From positions 62,001 to 126,000 of the forward strand of contig CAVTLC010000053.1 in NCBI GenBank assembly GCA_963735445.1: 64,000 bases of DNA, written 5' to 3'. The notes beneath the pieces were generated by a model, which did not search any database, was not told the origin of the DNA, and saw nothing but the letters and a program-made list of their open reading frames with translations. This DNA is from AP-15 sp963735445 (GTDB lineage: Bacteria > Pseudomonadota > Alphaproteobacteria > ATCC43930 > CGMCC-115725). Numbering within the stretch: position 1 is the stretch's first letter; every line of letters begins with the position of its first letter. This document shows positions 44,490 through 54,644 of this stretch, piece after piece. The position numbers and the translations under genes are program-made.

Positions 44490-46011
44490 CCCGAGCCGAT
44501 ACTACACGCGTCGTCGCCGGAGCAAGCGAGGGGTTGCATTTCAGACCGGCGCGCGCACGGCGGCGCAGCGAGATTTCGCGAAAGCGGCGGCAGGGCCACG
44601 GCGGGCGGCGGTCAAATCCAATCACACCGCGGCCCAACGCTGCCAACTCGATTCCCGAACGCGCAAACACCCAAACCACACACCGGGTGGTCAGCACAGC
44701 GATATATGCCCCGGCGATCACATCACTCGGATAGTGAGCGCCGACGACAATTCGGCACGCCGCCACGATCGCGGCAGCAAGGATGTAGAACAACAAGTGT
44801 TCCGGCCACAGCCACCAAAGCGCCGTCATCAACGCCACGATCGTGGCGGTGTGACCCGACGGAAACGACCAGTGGTCGGGCCGCCAGGCGAGCCCGGTAA
44901 ACCCATAAAGATCGCCGCCGAACAGCAATTTTGGCCGCATCCGGCCGAGACCGATCTTGACGATGTCAGCCACCAACCCCGCAACGGCAATCGCCGCGAA
45001 CAAAAAGGCTGGTACCGCCGAATTGGCACGCATCGCCGGCGCCAAAGGGCGCAGCCGCCGCAGTTCGCCACCCCAATGCAGGCTTATAAAGGCCAGAGCG
45101 AACAGGACGAGCCATCCCCAGGCTTCGCCCAGCCTTCCGATCATTGCGAACAATGCGCGCAGATCAGGGCTCTCCGCGTGCAGGTACAGCGCGACCGGCC
45201 GGTCGACAAAGGCCATCGCAAACATCACCAAAGCTGCGGTCAGCACGCCGGCAGCGGCGAATCTGGCCGCTTCGGAGCCCGCTAATCGCGACCATGCGGA
45301 CGCGGCGCCACCCCCCGCCAACCGGTAGCAGCGGATCGCCAACGGGGCCGCCAATGCATCCTTCTCGACGATCAACCAATGCAAAATGGCGGTGGTGCCG
45401 AACACCAGCAGCCCAGCCCAGACGACATCCGACAAAAAATGGCCGCCCTGAGCAACCCGCACGAGCCCGACCAAGCCGCCAAACCCGAGCGCTGCCGCTA
45501 TAACCCGCCGCCGCGCCGTCCCGGCCGGCAACAAAAAGGCGAAAGCGACGAGTGAGAAGCCGAGTGCTGCATGACCCGAAACAAAGGAGCAGTTTCGCGG
45601 GCACTCCGCCGCGGGCAACGGGGCGGGCGTGAAATGTGAGGAGCCGCCGAACGCCTCGATTTGCGTTGGCCTAGCCCGGCCCCAGTGATCCTTTAACAGC
45701 GTGTTGGCGAGGAGCCCGGGACCCAACGCCACTGAAAGGATTACGAACAGCAACGCTTTTCGATCGAACCGCCATAAAGGCCGCTCCATCAAAAACAGCC
45801 ACGCGGCGGCCACTGCCAAAATTAGAATGACAGCCCATGTGATCCACGGGACGCCATGGTAGATGAAAGCGACCGGCGCCCAATCGTGCAGCACAAACCC
45901 GTGATGCGGCTGATAAAACCAGCCGCTGACCGATAAATCGATTTGCGGGACGAATAAAAGCAGCAACGCTGTCGCGGTGATCAATCCACCGTAGATAAAC
46001 GCCCGCTTCAT
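44464..46011 (-). CDS. Double PAP2-domain membrane phosphatase
   Basis: A 515-residue protein with two complete PAP2 phosphatase modules. The first has KDHWGRARP (107-115), SGHA (145-148) and 'RVAQGGHFLSD' (185-195); the second has KIGLGRMRP (352-360), PSGHT (384-388) and 'RIVVGAHYPSD' (420-430). Each module contains the Arg and His needed for the phospho-His mechanism, and each lies in a block of about six membrane helices. PAP2 enzymes in the membrane dephosphorylate undecaprenyl pyrophosphate, phosphatidic acid or lipid A. The C-terminal ~40 residues are Arg-rich and disordered-looking. It begins 15 bases after the ELM1-like gene. Confidence 0.82.
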   Translation of the reverse strand: MKRAFIYGGLITATALLLLFVPQIDLSVSGWFYQPHHGFVLHDWAPVAFIYHGVPWITWAVILILAVAAAWLFLMERPLWRFDRKALLFVILSVALGPGLLANTLLKDHWGRARPTQIEAFGGSSHFTPAPLPAAECPRNCSFVSGHAALGFSLVAFAFLLPAGTARRRVIAAALGFGGLVGLVRVAQGGHFLSDVVWAGLLVFGTTAILHWLIVEKDALAAPLAIRCYRLAGGGAASAWSRLAGSEAARFAAAGVLTAALVMFAMAFVDRPVALYLHAESPDLRALFAMIGRLGEAWGWLVLFALAFISLHWGGELRRLRPLAPAMRANSAVPAFLFAAIAVAGLVADIVKIGLGRMRPKLLFGGDLYGFTGLAWRPDHWSFPSGHTATIVALMTALWWLWPEHLLFYILAAAIVAACRIVVGAHYPSDVIAGAYIAVLTTRCVVWVFARSGIELAALGRGVIGFDRRPPWPCRRFREISLRRRARAGLKCNPSLAPATTRVVSARDGSADRDL

Positions 46012-46026
46012 AGGTGCTGCTGCTCT

Positions 46027-47034
46027 TCAACCCGGTCCAGCACTAAATGCTCGCACCGCCGCACCCGCGCGCGCCGTGTCGTCCGGAATTGAATAAGACC
46101 AAGACTCGATCGTTCCAGCGAATGGCCGAGTGATTCCGGCCTGCTGCATCAGCTGATGAAAGCGGGAAAATTTAGCATTGCCGCCATCGAGATTGAGAAT
46201 GTGCACCGGTTTACCGGTCGCAGCCGCCTCGCTGATCATCGACACCGAATCGGCGGTTACCAGAACAGCGTCGGCTAACGCCAGGTAGGCGAAATAGGGA
46301 TTGTCACCGGTGCCGTCCCAGATTGACGCCGGAAGCCCGGCGAGTCGGTTCTGCACGAGCCTGCAACCCTGATCTCCGGTCCGCCGCGATGGCGTAACCA
46401 ACGCCGAGCCCCCCGTCTGGCGCAATATCCCCGCGATCGCGTCGGCAATTTCGCCAAGCCGGCGCAGGGTCAGGCGGTAGGCCTTGTTGCTGCCGCCGAG
46501 CAAGACCGCCAGAATTGGCCGTGGCATCGCTGCGAGCGCTGGAAAGCGGCGGCGCTCGGCGGCCAACCGCGCCGGTGTCACACGGTGAATTGCACCTCGG
46601 CTGACAATCACTTTCGGCCCCTGCAGGCGATCATGCTCGGGCACGACGAGCAGGTCAAAATCCGAGCGTCTGAGGCGTGGATCTTGAACCTGCGCCAGCA
46701 CGGTACGGCCGCCATTGGCGCGCCGAATCGCTAAGGCCGGAACGACCGTATTTCGCCCGCAACCGATGACGAGATCGGGCCAAGGCGGGCTGAGGCGGCC
46801 TTCCTGCGCGATGGTGTTAAGAGACAATGGCCAGAGCTGTGGCGGCAGCCCCCGCCAAGGCCAGCCGACATCGAGCGGTTTCTCGACGAGATCAAAGCCG
46901 GTCGCCTCGGCCAGCCCGAGCGCCTGGCTTCTCATACCGGCCTTCCGGTCATGCAGCACCCAGACCAGCGGCGAGAACGCGCGAGCCACCGAACGCTGCA
47001 CCGGGCTGGCAAGTGAGGACGATGACGACGACAT
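46027..47034 (-). CDS. ELM1/GtrOC1-family protein
   Basis: A 335-residue soluble protein of the mitochondrial-fission ELM1 family, found in plants and many alphaproteobacteria. Seen: 'VWVLHDRKAGMRSQALGLAEATG', 'DLVIGCGRNTVVPALAIRR', 'VQDPRLRRSDFDLLVVPEHDRL', 'VLLGGSNKAYRL' and 'DAVLVTADSVSMISEAAATGKPVHIL', which together form a GT-B-like glycosyltransferase fold with the nucleotide-sugar segment near the C-terminus. A glycosyltransferase role next to a lipid phosphatase would be reasonable but is inference. It is the first gene of the run ELM1, PAP2, 641-residue protein. Confidence 0.78.
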   Translation of the reverse strand: MSSSSSSLASPVQRSVARAFSPLVWVLHDRKAGMRSQALGLAEATGFDLVEKPLDVGWPWRGLPPQLWPLSLNTIAQEGRLSPPWPDLVIGCGRNTVVPALAIRRANGGRTVLAQVQDPRLRRSDFDLLVVPEHDRLQGPKVIVSRGAIHRVTPARLAAERRRFPALAAMPRPILAVLLGGSNKAYRLTLRRLGEIADAIAGILRQTGGSALVTPSRRTGDQGCRLVQNRLAGLPASIWDGTGDNPYFAYLALADAVLVTADSVSMISEAAATGKPVHILNLDGGNAKFSRFHQLMQQAGITRPFAGTIESWSYSIPDDTARAGAAVRAFSAGPG

Positions 47035-47311
47035 CGCACTCGTCTACGAAACCGCTGTAGCTGGGACAAGCGACTTGCTGCCGAAGCCGTCGCCGTACCG
47101 GCACGATGGCGCCTGGGTCAGCAGAGCTTACGCTTGGTCAAACAAGCTCGTGACCCTGATAGGAAATAAAAGGGTACTTTAGCCTACGCTTTATAGAAGT
47201 CCACAGCGGTTCGCGCCGTTGGTTCGTGACACCGGCGCGGTGATGACGCAATAAAATTGCGCGCTTCGATTAGCGTTTCTATGATCCCGCAATCTGGAGG
47301 GGACGCATCGG

Positions 47312-47824
47312 ATGCGGCGGATCAAGCTCGACCCTATAGACCGTCGAATCCTGCAAAGTCTGCAGGCCGAGGGGCGTATCACCAATGTCGAACTGGCTCG
47401 GCGTGCCGGGATTTCGGCGCCGCCTTGCCTGCGCCGCGTCCGCGCGCTGGAAGAAGCCGGGATCATCCGCGGATACCATGCCGATCTGGCGCCCGAGCCG
47501 TTGGGCTATGGCGTCACGGTGTTTGCCCATGTAGGGCTGGCGAGTCAGGCGGAAGCGGACTTGAAGGCATTTGAACAGTTGATCGCGACCTGGCCGGAAG
47601 TCCGCGAGGCACATATGCTGACGGGGGAAACCGATTTCTTGCTCAAGATCGTGGCCGCCGATTGGGACAGTTATCAACGCTTCCTAAGCGCCAAATTGAC
47701 CTCAGCGCCAAATGTCAGCCATGTGAAATCGGCACTAACGCTGCGCGTCTCAAAGGACGAGCCGGGCATTCCGATTACTGATCAGCCTGTCCTCGTCGAT
47801 GATGACGAACTCGTCGAGTATTGA
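47312..47824 (+). CDS. Lrp/AsnC-family transcriptional regulator
   Basis: A 170-residue regulator: helix-turn-helix 'LDPIDRRILQSLQAEGRITNVELARRAGISAPPCLRRVRALEEAGII' at residues 6-52, then the RAM/AsnC ligand-binding domain with 'VREAHMLTGETDFLLKI'. Family members form octamers and sense amino acids. CTGGAGGGGACGC precedes the ATG. It is 18 bases upstream of nhaA on the same strand and may control it, and is divergent from the ELM1 gene over 277 bases, which should contain both promoters; I see no clear operator. Confidence 0.85.
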   Translation: MRRIKLDPIDRRILQSLQAEGRITNVELARRAGISAPPCLRRVRALEEAGIIRGYHADLAPEPLGYGVTVFAHVGLASQAEADLKAFEQLIATWPEVREAHMLTGETDFLLKIVAADWDSYQRFLSAKLTSAPNVSHVKSALTLRVSKDEPGIPITDQPVLVDDDELVEY

Positions 47825-47842
47825 TCTGCGGGTCGGTTTCCG

Positions 47843-49018
47843 ATGCTTAACGGACGATCGGCTGTCTTGCGGCTGCAGCAATTCCTCGCGCTCGAATCCG
47901 CCGGCGGCATCGTGCTCGGCGCTGCTGCGGCCGTGGCGCTGATCCTGGCTAACTCGCCGTTTGGATCGCTCTACGCTCGGTTCCTGGATCTTCCGATGGC
48001 TGTCCAGGTCGGCGGCTTTTTGCTTAAGAAACCGTTGCTGCTCTGGATCAATGACGGGCTAATGGCGGTCTTCTTTTTGCTCGTCGGTCTCGAGGTCAAG
48101 CGCGAAGTCCTCGAAGGCGGGTTATCCGAGCCGTCGAGAGCTGTGTTACCGGTTCTCGCTGCGATCGGCGGCATGATTGTCCCGGCGGCGATTTACGTTG
48201 TGCTTAATTGGGGCGACGCCCAAGCTTTGCGCGGGTGGGCAATCCCGACCGCGACCGACATCGCCTTTGCTCTTGGGGTTCTCTCACTTCTCGGTTCGAG
48301 GGTGCCGCCCTCGCTGCGGATCTTTCTGCTTGCGGTTGCGATCATCGATGATCTTGGTGCGATTTTGATCATCGCCATCTTCTACACCGGTGGCGTGTCG
48401 TGGGTCGCCCTCGTCCTCGCTGGTGGCGGGATCTTGGCGCTCGCGGTGTTCAACCTGACCGGCGTAACCCAACGAGCCCCGTACATACTGGGCGGGATCT
48501 TTCTTTGGGTGTGCGTCCTCAAATCAGGAATTCACGCTACCCTAGCCGGGGTTGTGGTCGGCATGGCGGTACCGCTTAGAACAATGCGAGCCGGCTCGCC
48601 GCTGATCCGTTTGGAGCACGATCTCCACCCCTGGGTTGCCTTCGGTGTTCTGCCTGCCTTCGCGTTCGCCAATGCCGGGGTTACGCTAGCCGGGATCACG
48701 ATAGCGGAGCTGGTTCACCCGGTTGAGCTCGGGGTGGTCTTTGGCTTGATTATCGGGAAACCTCTCGGCGTAGCCGCCTCGGTTTGGGCGGCAACCCGTT
48801 TCGGGTTAGCCAAATTGCCGGAGAACGCCGAGTGGCGCCAGATTTACGGTCTGGCTCTGCTTACCGGGATTGGCTTTACGATGAGCCTGTTTATCGGCGG
48901 CCTCGCCTTTCCGGCGGAAGGCTACAACGTCGACATCCGCATCGGCGTGTTAATCGGCTCGTTGTTTTCGGCGATTTGCGGTTATCTGTTACTGCGGACC
49001 GCGCGTTTCGCCGCTTAG
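47843..49018 (+). CDS. nhaA: Na+/H+ antiporter NhaA
   Basis: A 391-residue antiporter exchanging sodium for protons across the inner membrane. The ion site is the Asp pair in 'AIIDDLGAILIIA', with 'ATDIAFALGVLSLLG' (the assembled helix IV) before it and 'GMSLFIGGLAFP'-like 'MSLFIGGLAF' after. 'KSGIHATLAGVVVGMAVPL' is the helix XI-type segment. Length matches the family. It ends in a four-base overlap with the convergent greA stop. Confidence 0.9.
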   Translation: MLNGRSAVLRLQQFLALESAGGIVLGAAAAVALILANSPFGSLYARFLDLPMAVQVGGFLLKKPLLLWINDGLMAVFFLLVGLEVKREVLEGGLSEPSRAVLPVLAAIGGMIVPAAIYVVLNWGDAQALRGWAIPTATDIAFALGVLSLLGSRVPPSLRIFLLAVAIIDDLGAILIIAIFYTGGVSWVALVLAGGGILALAVFNLTGVTQRAPYILGGIFLWVCVLKSGIHATLAGVVVGMAVPLRTMRAGSPLIRLEHDLHPWVAFGVLPAFAFANAGVTLAGITIAELVHPVELGVVFGLIIGKPLGVAASVWAATRFGLAKLPENAEWRQIYGLALLTGIGFTMSLFIGGLAFPAEGYNVDIRIGVLIGSLFSAICGYLLLRTARFAA

Positions 49019-49488
49019 CCGAAAACGACGGTGACGACCTCGTAAGATTTTGCGCCGCGCGGTGTGGCGACCTCAACGCTGTCGCCCTTGCCCTTGCCGA
49101 TTAATGCGCGCGCCAGCGGTGACGTGACCGACAGCCGGCCGCGACTGACATCGGCTTCGTCCTCGCCGACGATCTGAAAGGTCTGCTCCTCGTCGCTCTC
49201 TTCGTCGGCAAGCGTTACTCGGGCGCCGAATTTGATAACCGACCCCGACAGTTTCGAGACGTCGATGACTTCGGCCCTCGCGACCTTGTCCTCGAGCTCC
49301 ATAACCCGGCCTTCAATAAAGCTCTGGCGTTCGCGCGCGGCATGATATTCGGCATTTTCCGCGAGATCGCCGTGCTCACGCGCCTCGGCGATGGCGCGAA
49401 TGATTGCCGGCCGCTCGACCGATTTAAGATGCTTCAGCTCGTCGCGAAGATGGTTATACCCGTCGGTCGTCATCGGAATTTTGTTCAT
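49015..49488 (-). CDS. greA: Transcription elongation factor GreA
   Basis: A 157-residue factor that rescues backtracked RNA polymerase. The N-terminal coiled coil 'NHLRDELKHLKSVERPAIIRAIAEAREHGDLAENAEYHAARERQSF' contains the catalytic acidic tip D-L-A-E-N-A-E-Y, and the C-terminal domain has 'SPLARALIGKGKGDSVEV'. I take the ATG at 49486-49488 (MNKIPMT), the normal GreA start; the frame is open above it. It follows carB by 56 bases on the same strand. Confidence 0.92.
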   Translation of the reverse strand: MNKIPMTTDGYNHLRDELKHLKSVERPAIIRAIAEAREHGDLAENAEYHAARERQSFIEGRVMELEDKVARAEVIDVSKLSGSVIKFGARVTLADEESDEEQTFQIVGEDEADVSRGRLSVTSPLARALIGKGKGDSVEVATPRGAKSYEVVTVVFG

Positions 49489-49544
49489 CGAAGACGGGGT
49501 CGCTATCCTGGGTTGGAGGGAAGCGGCAAAGCGCCGCGCGGCAA

Positions 49545-52500
49545 TCACAGGTAGGATTGTAAAGGGGCAACTTCAAGACTCCCCGCGCGTAGCGCGGCGA
49601 TCGCCTGGACCGCCGCGCGCGCGCCGGCAACCGTCGTGTAATAGGGAATGGCGTGGGTCAGCGCGGTGCGGCGCAGGCTAAAGCTGTCGGCGATTGCCTG
49701 AGCGCCCTCTGTCGTGTTGAACACGAGTTGCACGCCGCCACTGAGCATGTGATCCACGATGTGCGGGCGCCCTTCACGCACTTTGTTGACCGGGCTTACC
49801 GGGAGACCGGCGCGTGACAGGGCCATCGCTGTGCCCTCGGTTGCAACCAAGCTGAACCCCATTTCAACCAGCCGCTGGCATGACTCGATCAGAGGGTCCT
49901 TGTCACGATCGCGCACCGAGACGAATACGCATCCTTCAAGCGGCAATATTGTCCCGATGGCAAGCTGCGATTTGGCAAAGGCGCGGCCAAAATCGGCATC
50001 GAGTCCCATCACCTCGCCGGTTGATTTCATCTCCGGGCCGAGGATCAGGTCGACCCCGGGAAAGCGTGCGAATGGAAACACCGCCTCCTTAACCGCGACG
50101 TGGCCCAAGCTCGCCGCGACAGGCCGTCGGAAATCCCCCAGCGGCTCGCCAACCATCGCCCGCGCCGCGATCTTGGCTATCGGAATGCCAGTTGCCTTCG
50201 CAACAAACGGCACGGTGCGCGACGCCCGCGGATTGACCTCGAGCACGTAGAGGTCGCCCTCTTTGACCGCGAATTGGACATTCATTAGCCCGACGACTCC
50301 GAGCGCTCGCGCCAGTGCCATCGTTTGCCGCTCGATCTCGGCGATGGTCTCGGGCTCGAGGCTATAGGGCGGCAACGAGCACGCGCTGTCGCCGGAATGG
50401 ATCCCGGCTTCTTCGATATGCTCCATGATGCCGACGACCTCGATATGCCGGCCGTCCGAAACCGCATCGACATCGACCTCGATCGCGTCCTGCAGGTAAC
50501 GATCAATCAGCACCGGGCTCGTTCCCGAAACGCTGACCGCCTGCCGCATATAGCGATTGAGCCCGGCAGCATCGTGCACGATCTCCATCGCCCGGCCGCC
50601 TAGGACGTAAGACGGGCGGATCACGACCGGATAGCCGATGGCGATCGCCACCGCCTCGGCTTCCTCGGCCGATGTGGCGGTGCCGTTGTCCGGTTGGCGC
50701 AGGCCGACCTTGGTCAGCAATTGCTGAAAGCGTCGCCGGTCCTCGGCCAAATCGATCGCGTCGGGCGAGGTGCCGAGGATCGGGATATCCGCACGTTCCA
50801 GCGCGGTCGCGAGCTTTAGCGGGGTTTGGCCGCCGAACTGCACAATCACCCCGAGCACGGTCCCGACCTGCTGCTCGACACGCACGATCTCGATCACGTC
50901 CTCAGCGGTCAGCGGCTCGAAATAGAGCCGGTCGGAGGTGTCGTAATCGGTCGAGACAGTCTCCGGGTTGCAATTGATCATGACTGTCTCGATGCCGGCC
51001 TCCGACAGGCTGTAGGCGGCATGGACGCAGCAATAGTCGAATTCGATGCCCTGCCCGATCCGATTCGGCCCCCCGCCGAGAATGATCACTTTTTTCCGCT
51101 CGCTCGGATCGGCCTCGCATTCCGGATTGTCGAACCCGTCGCCCTCGTAGCACGAGTAGAGGTACGGGGTCTGCGAGGCGAATTCGGCGGCGCAGGTGTC
51201 GATCCGCTTGTAAACCGGGCGCAGCTCGAGGCTTCGGCGCAGGGCTGCGACCGTCTCCTCATCAAGGCCGCTCAGCCTGGCCAGCCGGGCGTCGGAAAAC
51301 CCCATTTGCTTCAGCCGCAGCAATCCGGTGCGATCGCGGGGCAACCCGTTTTGCCGCACCAGCTCCTCGATTTCGACAATCTCGCGGACTCGTTCGAGAA
51401 ACCATGGCTCGTAGTGGCAGGCTGCATGGATTTCGGCGGTCGTCAGGCCGTGACGATAGGCCTGAGCGATCAACAACAGGCGGTCGGGCGAGGGTCGGGT
51501 CAACGCTGCCTTGACGGCATCGTTGCCGCCGCTTTCGATGCCCTCGATGGCAACCTCGTCAAACCCGGTGAGCCCGGTCTCCATCGAGCGCAGCGCCTTC
51601 TGCACCAACTCGGCAAAGCTGCGGCCGATCGCCATCGCCTCGCCGACCGATTTCATCGAGGTCGTCAGCAGCGGTTCGGTTCCCGGGAATTTCTCGAAGG
51701 TGAACCGCGGCATCTTGGTGACGATGTAGTCGATCGTCGGCTCAAACGAGGCCGGGGTGACGCGGGTGATTTCGTTGGCAAGTTCGTCGAGCGTGTAGCC
51801 AATCGCGAGCTTGGCGGCGATCTTGGCGATCGGAAACCCGGTCGCCTTCGACGCCAAGGCCGAGGAGCGCGACACCCGCGGATTCATCTCGATGATGACG
51901 AGCCGACCGTCTTCGGGGTTCACCGCGAACTGCACATTCGATCCGCCGGTATCGACACCGATCTCGCGCAACACCGCAATCGCGGCGTTCCGCATCAGTT
52001 GATATTCCTTGTCGGTCAGGGTCAGAGCCGGGGCGACGCACACCGAGTCGCCGGTGTGGACCCCCATCGGGTCGATGTTTTCGATCGAGCAGACGATGAT
52101 GCAATTGTCGGCGCGATCGCGCACGACCTCCATCTCGTACTCTTTCCAGCCGAGGACGGATTCCTCGATCAGCACCTCGTGGCTGGGCGAGGCGCGCAAT
52201 CCGCCGCGCACGATATCCTCGAACTCCTGCGCATTATAGGCGATGCCGCCGCCGGTGCCGCCCAACGTGAAAGACGGCCGGATGATCGCGGGCAATCCGA
52301 CCATGTCGAGCGCGGCGAACGCATCCTCGAGCGATCCGACCAGCCGGCTCGCCGGCGAAGCAAGCCCGATCCGATCCATTGCCTGGCGGAACAGCTGACG
52401 GTCCTCGGCCTTGGCGATGGCGTCCTCTCTGGCGCCGATCAGTTCGACGCCGTAGCGCTCGAGGACACCCGATTGCACGAGAGCCATCGCCGTGTTGAGC

Positions 52501-52800
52501 GCGGTCTGACCGCCCATTGTCGGCAGCAAGGCATCGATCGGATGTCCCTCGGCCCGCTCGCGGGCGATGATCTTTTCGACCATCTCCGGCGTGATCGGCT
52601 CGATGTAAGTGGCGTCGGCCAATTCCGGGTCGGTCATGATCGTCGCCGGGTTCGAATTGACCAGCACGACCCGGTAGCCTTCCGCTTTGAGCGCCTTACA
52701 GGCCTGGGCGCCGGAATAGTCGAATTCGCAAGCTTGCCCGATGACGATCGGCCCGGCGCCGATGATCAGGATGGAATGAGATATCAGAGCGCCGCGGCAT
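49545..52800 (-). CDS. carB: Carbamoyl-phosphate synthase large subunit, one-base insertion near N-terminus
   Basis: A 1084-residue ATP-grasp enzyme that makes carbamoyl phosphate for arginine and pyrimidines. Two homologous halves are plain: 'GGTGGGIAYNAQEF' and 'GGRAMEIVHD' for the ATP sites, 'GGGPNRIGQGIEFDYCCVHAAYSL' at the start of the second half. The ATG at 52798-52800 overlaps the carA stop; from it the frame reads 'MPRRSDIS', then an extra base at 52775-52776 must be removed to continue 'SILIIGAGPIVIGQACEFDYSG'. Without correction the first 45 residues would be lost. The C-terminal allosteric domain ends 'GSLEVAPLQSYL'. Confidence 0.92.
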
Positions 52801-53957
52801 GCGCCTCCATCAGCGCGATAAAACGCTCGAACAGATAGTGGCTGTCTTGGGGGCCGGGGCTGGCTTCGGGATGGTGCTGGACGGAAAACACCGGCTTGCC
52901 TGAAATGCGCAGCCCCTCATTGGTATTGTCGAACAACGATTGATGAGTTGGCACCACGCCTGAGGGCAGGCTGTCGGGGTCGACGACAAACCCGTGGTTC
53001 TGACTGGTGATCTCGACCTTGCCGGTCTCGATATCCTTGACCGGGTGGTTAGCGCCGCGATGGCCCCGCGCCATCTTGCGGGTGCGGCCGCCGAGCGCCA
53101 GCGCCATCAGTTGGTGGCCGAGGCAGATGCCGAAGATCGGCTTGCCCGAAGCGATCAGCTCGCGCAAAACGGGCACCGCATATTCCGCTGTCGCCGCCGG
53201 ATCGCCGGGGCCGTTTGATAAAAAGATGCCATCGGGCTCGTGGCGCAGCACGTCCTCGACCGAGGCCGTTGCCGGGACGACGGTCACCTGGCAGCCGTGT
53301 CCGGCGAGCATGCGCAGGATGTTGCGCTTGGCCCCGTAATCGATCGCGACGACGTGATGACGCGGCACCCGCTGCCGGCCGTAGCCGCGCTCACGATCCC
53401 ACACCGTTTCGTCCCACTGGTAGGTTTGGCGGCAGCTGACCTCGCTCGCGAGATCCATGCCTTCGAGACCCGGCCATTCCGCGGCCCCGGCGGCAAGAGC
53501 CGCAATGTCGAGCGGTCGTCGGGGTTCGTAGGCGATCACCCCGTTCGGCGGACCGCAATCGCGGATCAGCCGGGTCAGACGCCGCGTATCGACGCCGGAA
53601 ATGCCGATAAGCCCGTGTTCCTCGACCCAGCGGTCGAGCGATTTGGTGGCGCGCCAATTGGCCGGAGCTGTGATCCGGCTATGGACCAGCAGTCCCACGG
53701 GCGAAAGGGGTTGTAGTCTCAATATCCTCTGCATTGACCCCGACATTGCCGATATGCGGGAAGGTGAAGGTAATGATCTGCGCGGCATAGGAGGGATCGG
53801 TCAGGATTTCCTGGTAGCCGGTCATCGCCGTGTTGAAGCAGACCTCGCCGACCGCCGTCCCCGCGACGCCAAACCCTCTGCCCCAAAATGCCGTCCCGTC
53901 CGCCAGCACAAGAGCCGCGTTGCAGTCAGGCGGTTGCGGCGATGGTTCCCGCGTCAA
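52784..53957 (-). CDS. carA: Carbamoyl-phosphate synthase small subunit, one-base insertion
   Basis: The glutamine amidotransferase partner of CarB, about 390 residues. The C-terminal class I amidotransferase holds the nucleophile in 'FGICLGHQLMALALGGR' and the His-Glu pair in 'SVQHHPEASPGP'. The N-terminal domain starts 'ALVLADGTAFWGRGFG' and 'GEVCFNTAMTGYQEIL'. One extra base at 53693 separates the two frames; deleting it gives 'PFARGLLVHSRITAPANWR'. The start is probably the TTG at 53955-53957, which has AGGA six bases upstream; another TTG lies six codons earlier. First gene of the carA-carB-greA run, divergent from the yqeY-type gene. Confidence 0.9.
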
Positions 53958-54169
53958 ACAAAATCCTGTAGGCAATCGTGTATGGTCCGCCCGCTCTTTA
54001 GCGGATCGCAGAGCTGGACCGTCAACAAGTAGCCGGCTGATGCCGAATGGTCAACCCACCCTTGTCTTTAACCGCTCGGGGATTCAGATACTTAGTCGTG
54101 GGCGTGCCGAATTGCCGCGCGCGGTAAAACAGTCTAGAGTAAGTTTTGTGACCATGCGAGGCGGCGTCG

Positions 54170-54631
54170 ATGTTGCGTGAGGCCTTCACCGACCGGCTTA
54201 AAGTCGCGATGAAGGCGCGCGATACCCGGACGGTCTCCACGGTCCGGCTGATCCTGGCGGCGCTCAAAGAGCGCGACGTCGCTGCGCGCGGCGAGGGCAA
54301 TACCGCGGGGCTCGCCGAGCCTGACATCGCACGAATGCTGCAAGGGATGATCAAGCAGCGCCGCGAATCGATCGCGCTCTATGAGCAGGGAAACCGCCCC
54401 GATCTGGCGCAGCAGGAAACCGAAGAGATCGCCGTTATCGAGAGCTTTCTGCCGCAGCAAATGAGCGAGGACGAGATCACCGCTGCCGCGCGATCGGCAA
54501 TCACCGAGACCGGCGCCGCGGGCATTCGCGACATGGGCAAGGTTATGGCCACAATGCGCGAGCGGCATGCCGGCGCGATGGATTTCAGCCGCGCCGGCCC
54601 GATCGTCAAACGGCTTCTCGGCGGATCGTGA
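54170..54631 (+). CDS. GatB/YqeY-domain protein
   Basis: A 153-residue protein with the full YqeY fold: 'LREAFTDRLKVAMKARDTRTVSTVRLILAALKERDV' and 'LAQQETEEIAVIESFLPQQMSEDEI', ending in the GatB-like 'MGKVMATMRERHAGAMDFSRAGPIVKRLL'. In bacteria these are freestanding relatives of the tRNA-binding tail of amidotransferase GatB; precise function unproven. It lies 13 bases ahead of dnaG, an arrangement typical of alphaproteobacteria. Confidence 0.85.
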   Translation: MLREAFTDRLKVAMKARDTRTVSTVRLILAALKERDVAARGEGNTAGLAEPDIARMLQGMIKQRRESIALYEQGNRPDLAQQETEEIAVIESFLPQQMSEDEITAAARSAITETGAAGIRDMGKVMATMRERHAGAMDFSRAGPIVKRLLGGS

Positions 54632-54644
54632 GACACGATCGGTA

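Noticed and set aside
50826..52838. A 670-codon open frame on the plus strand opposite carB
   Set aside because: It mirrors the codon pattern of carB, has no protein-like motif, and lies entirely over a conserved essential gene.
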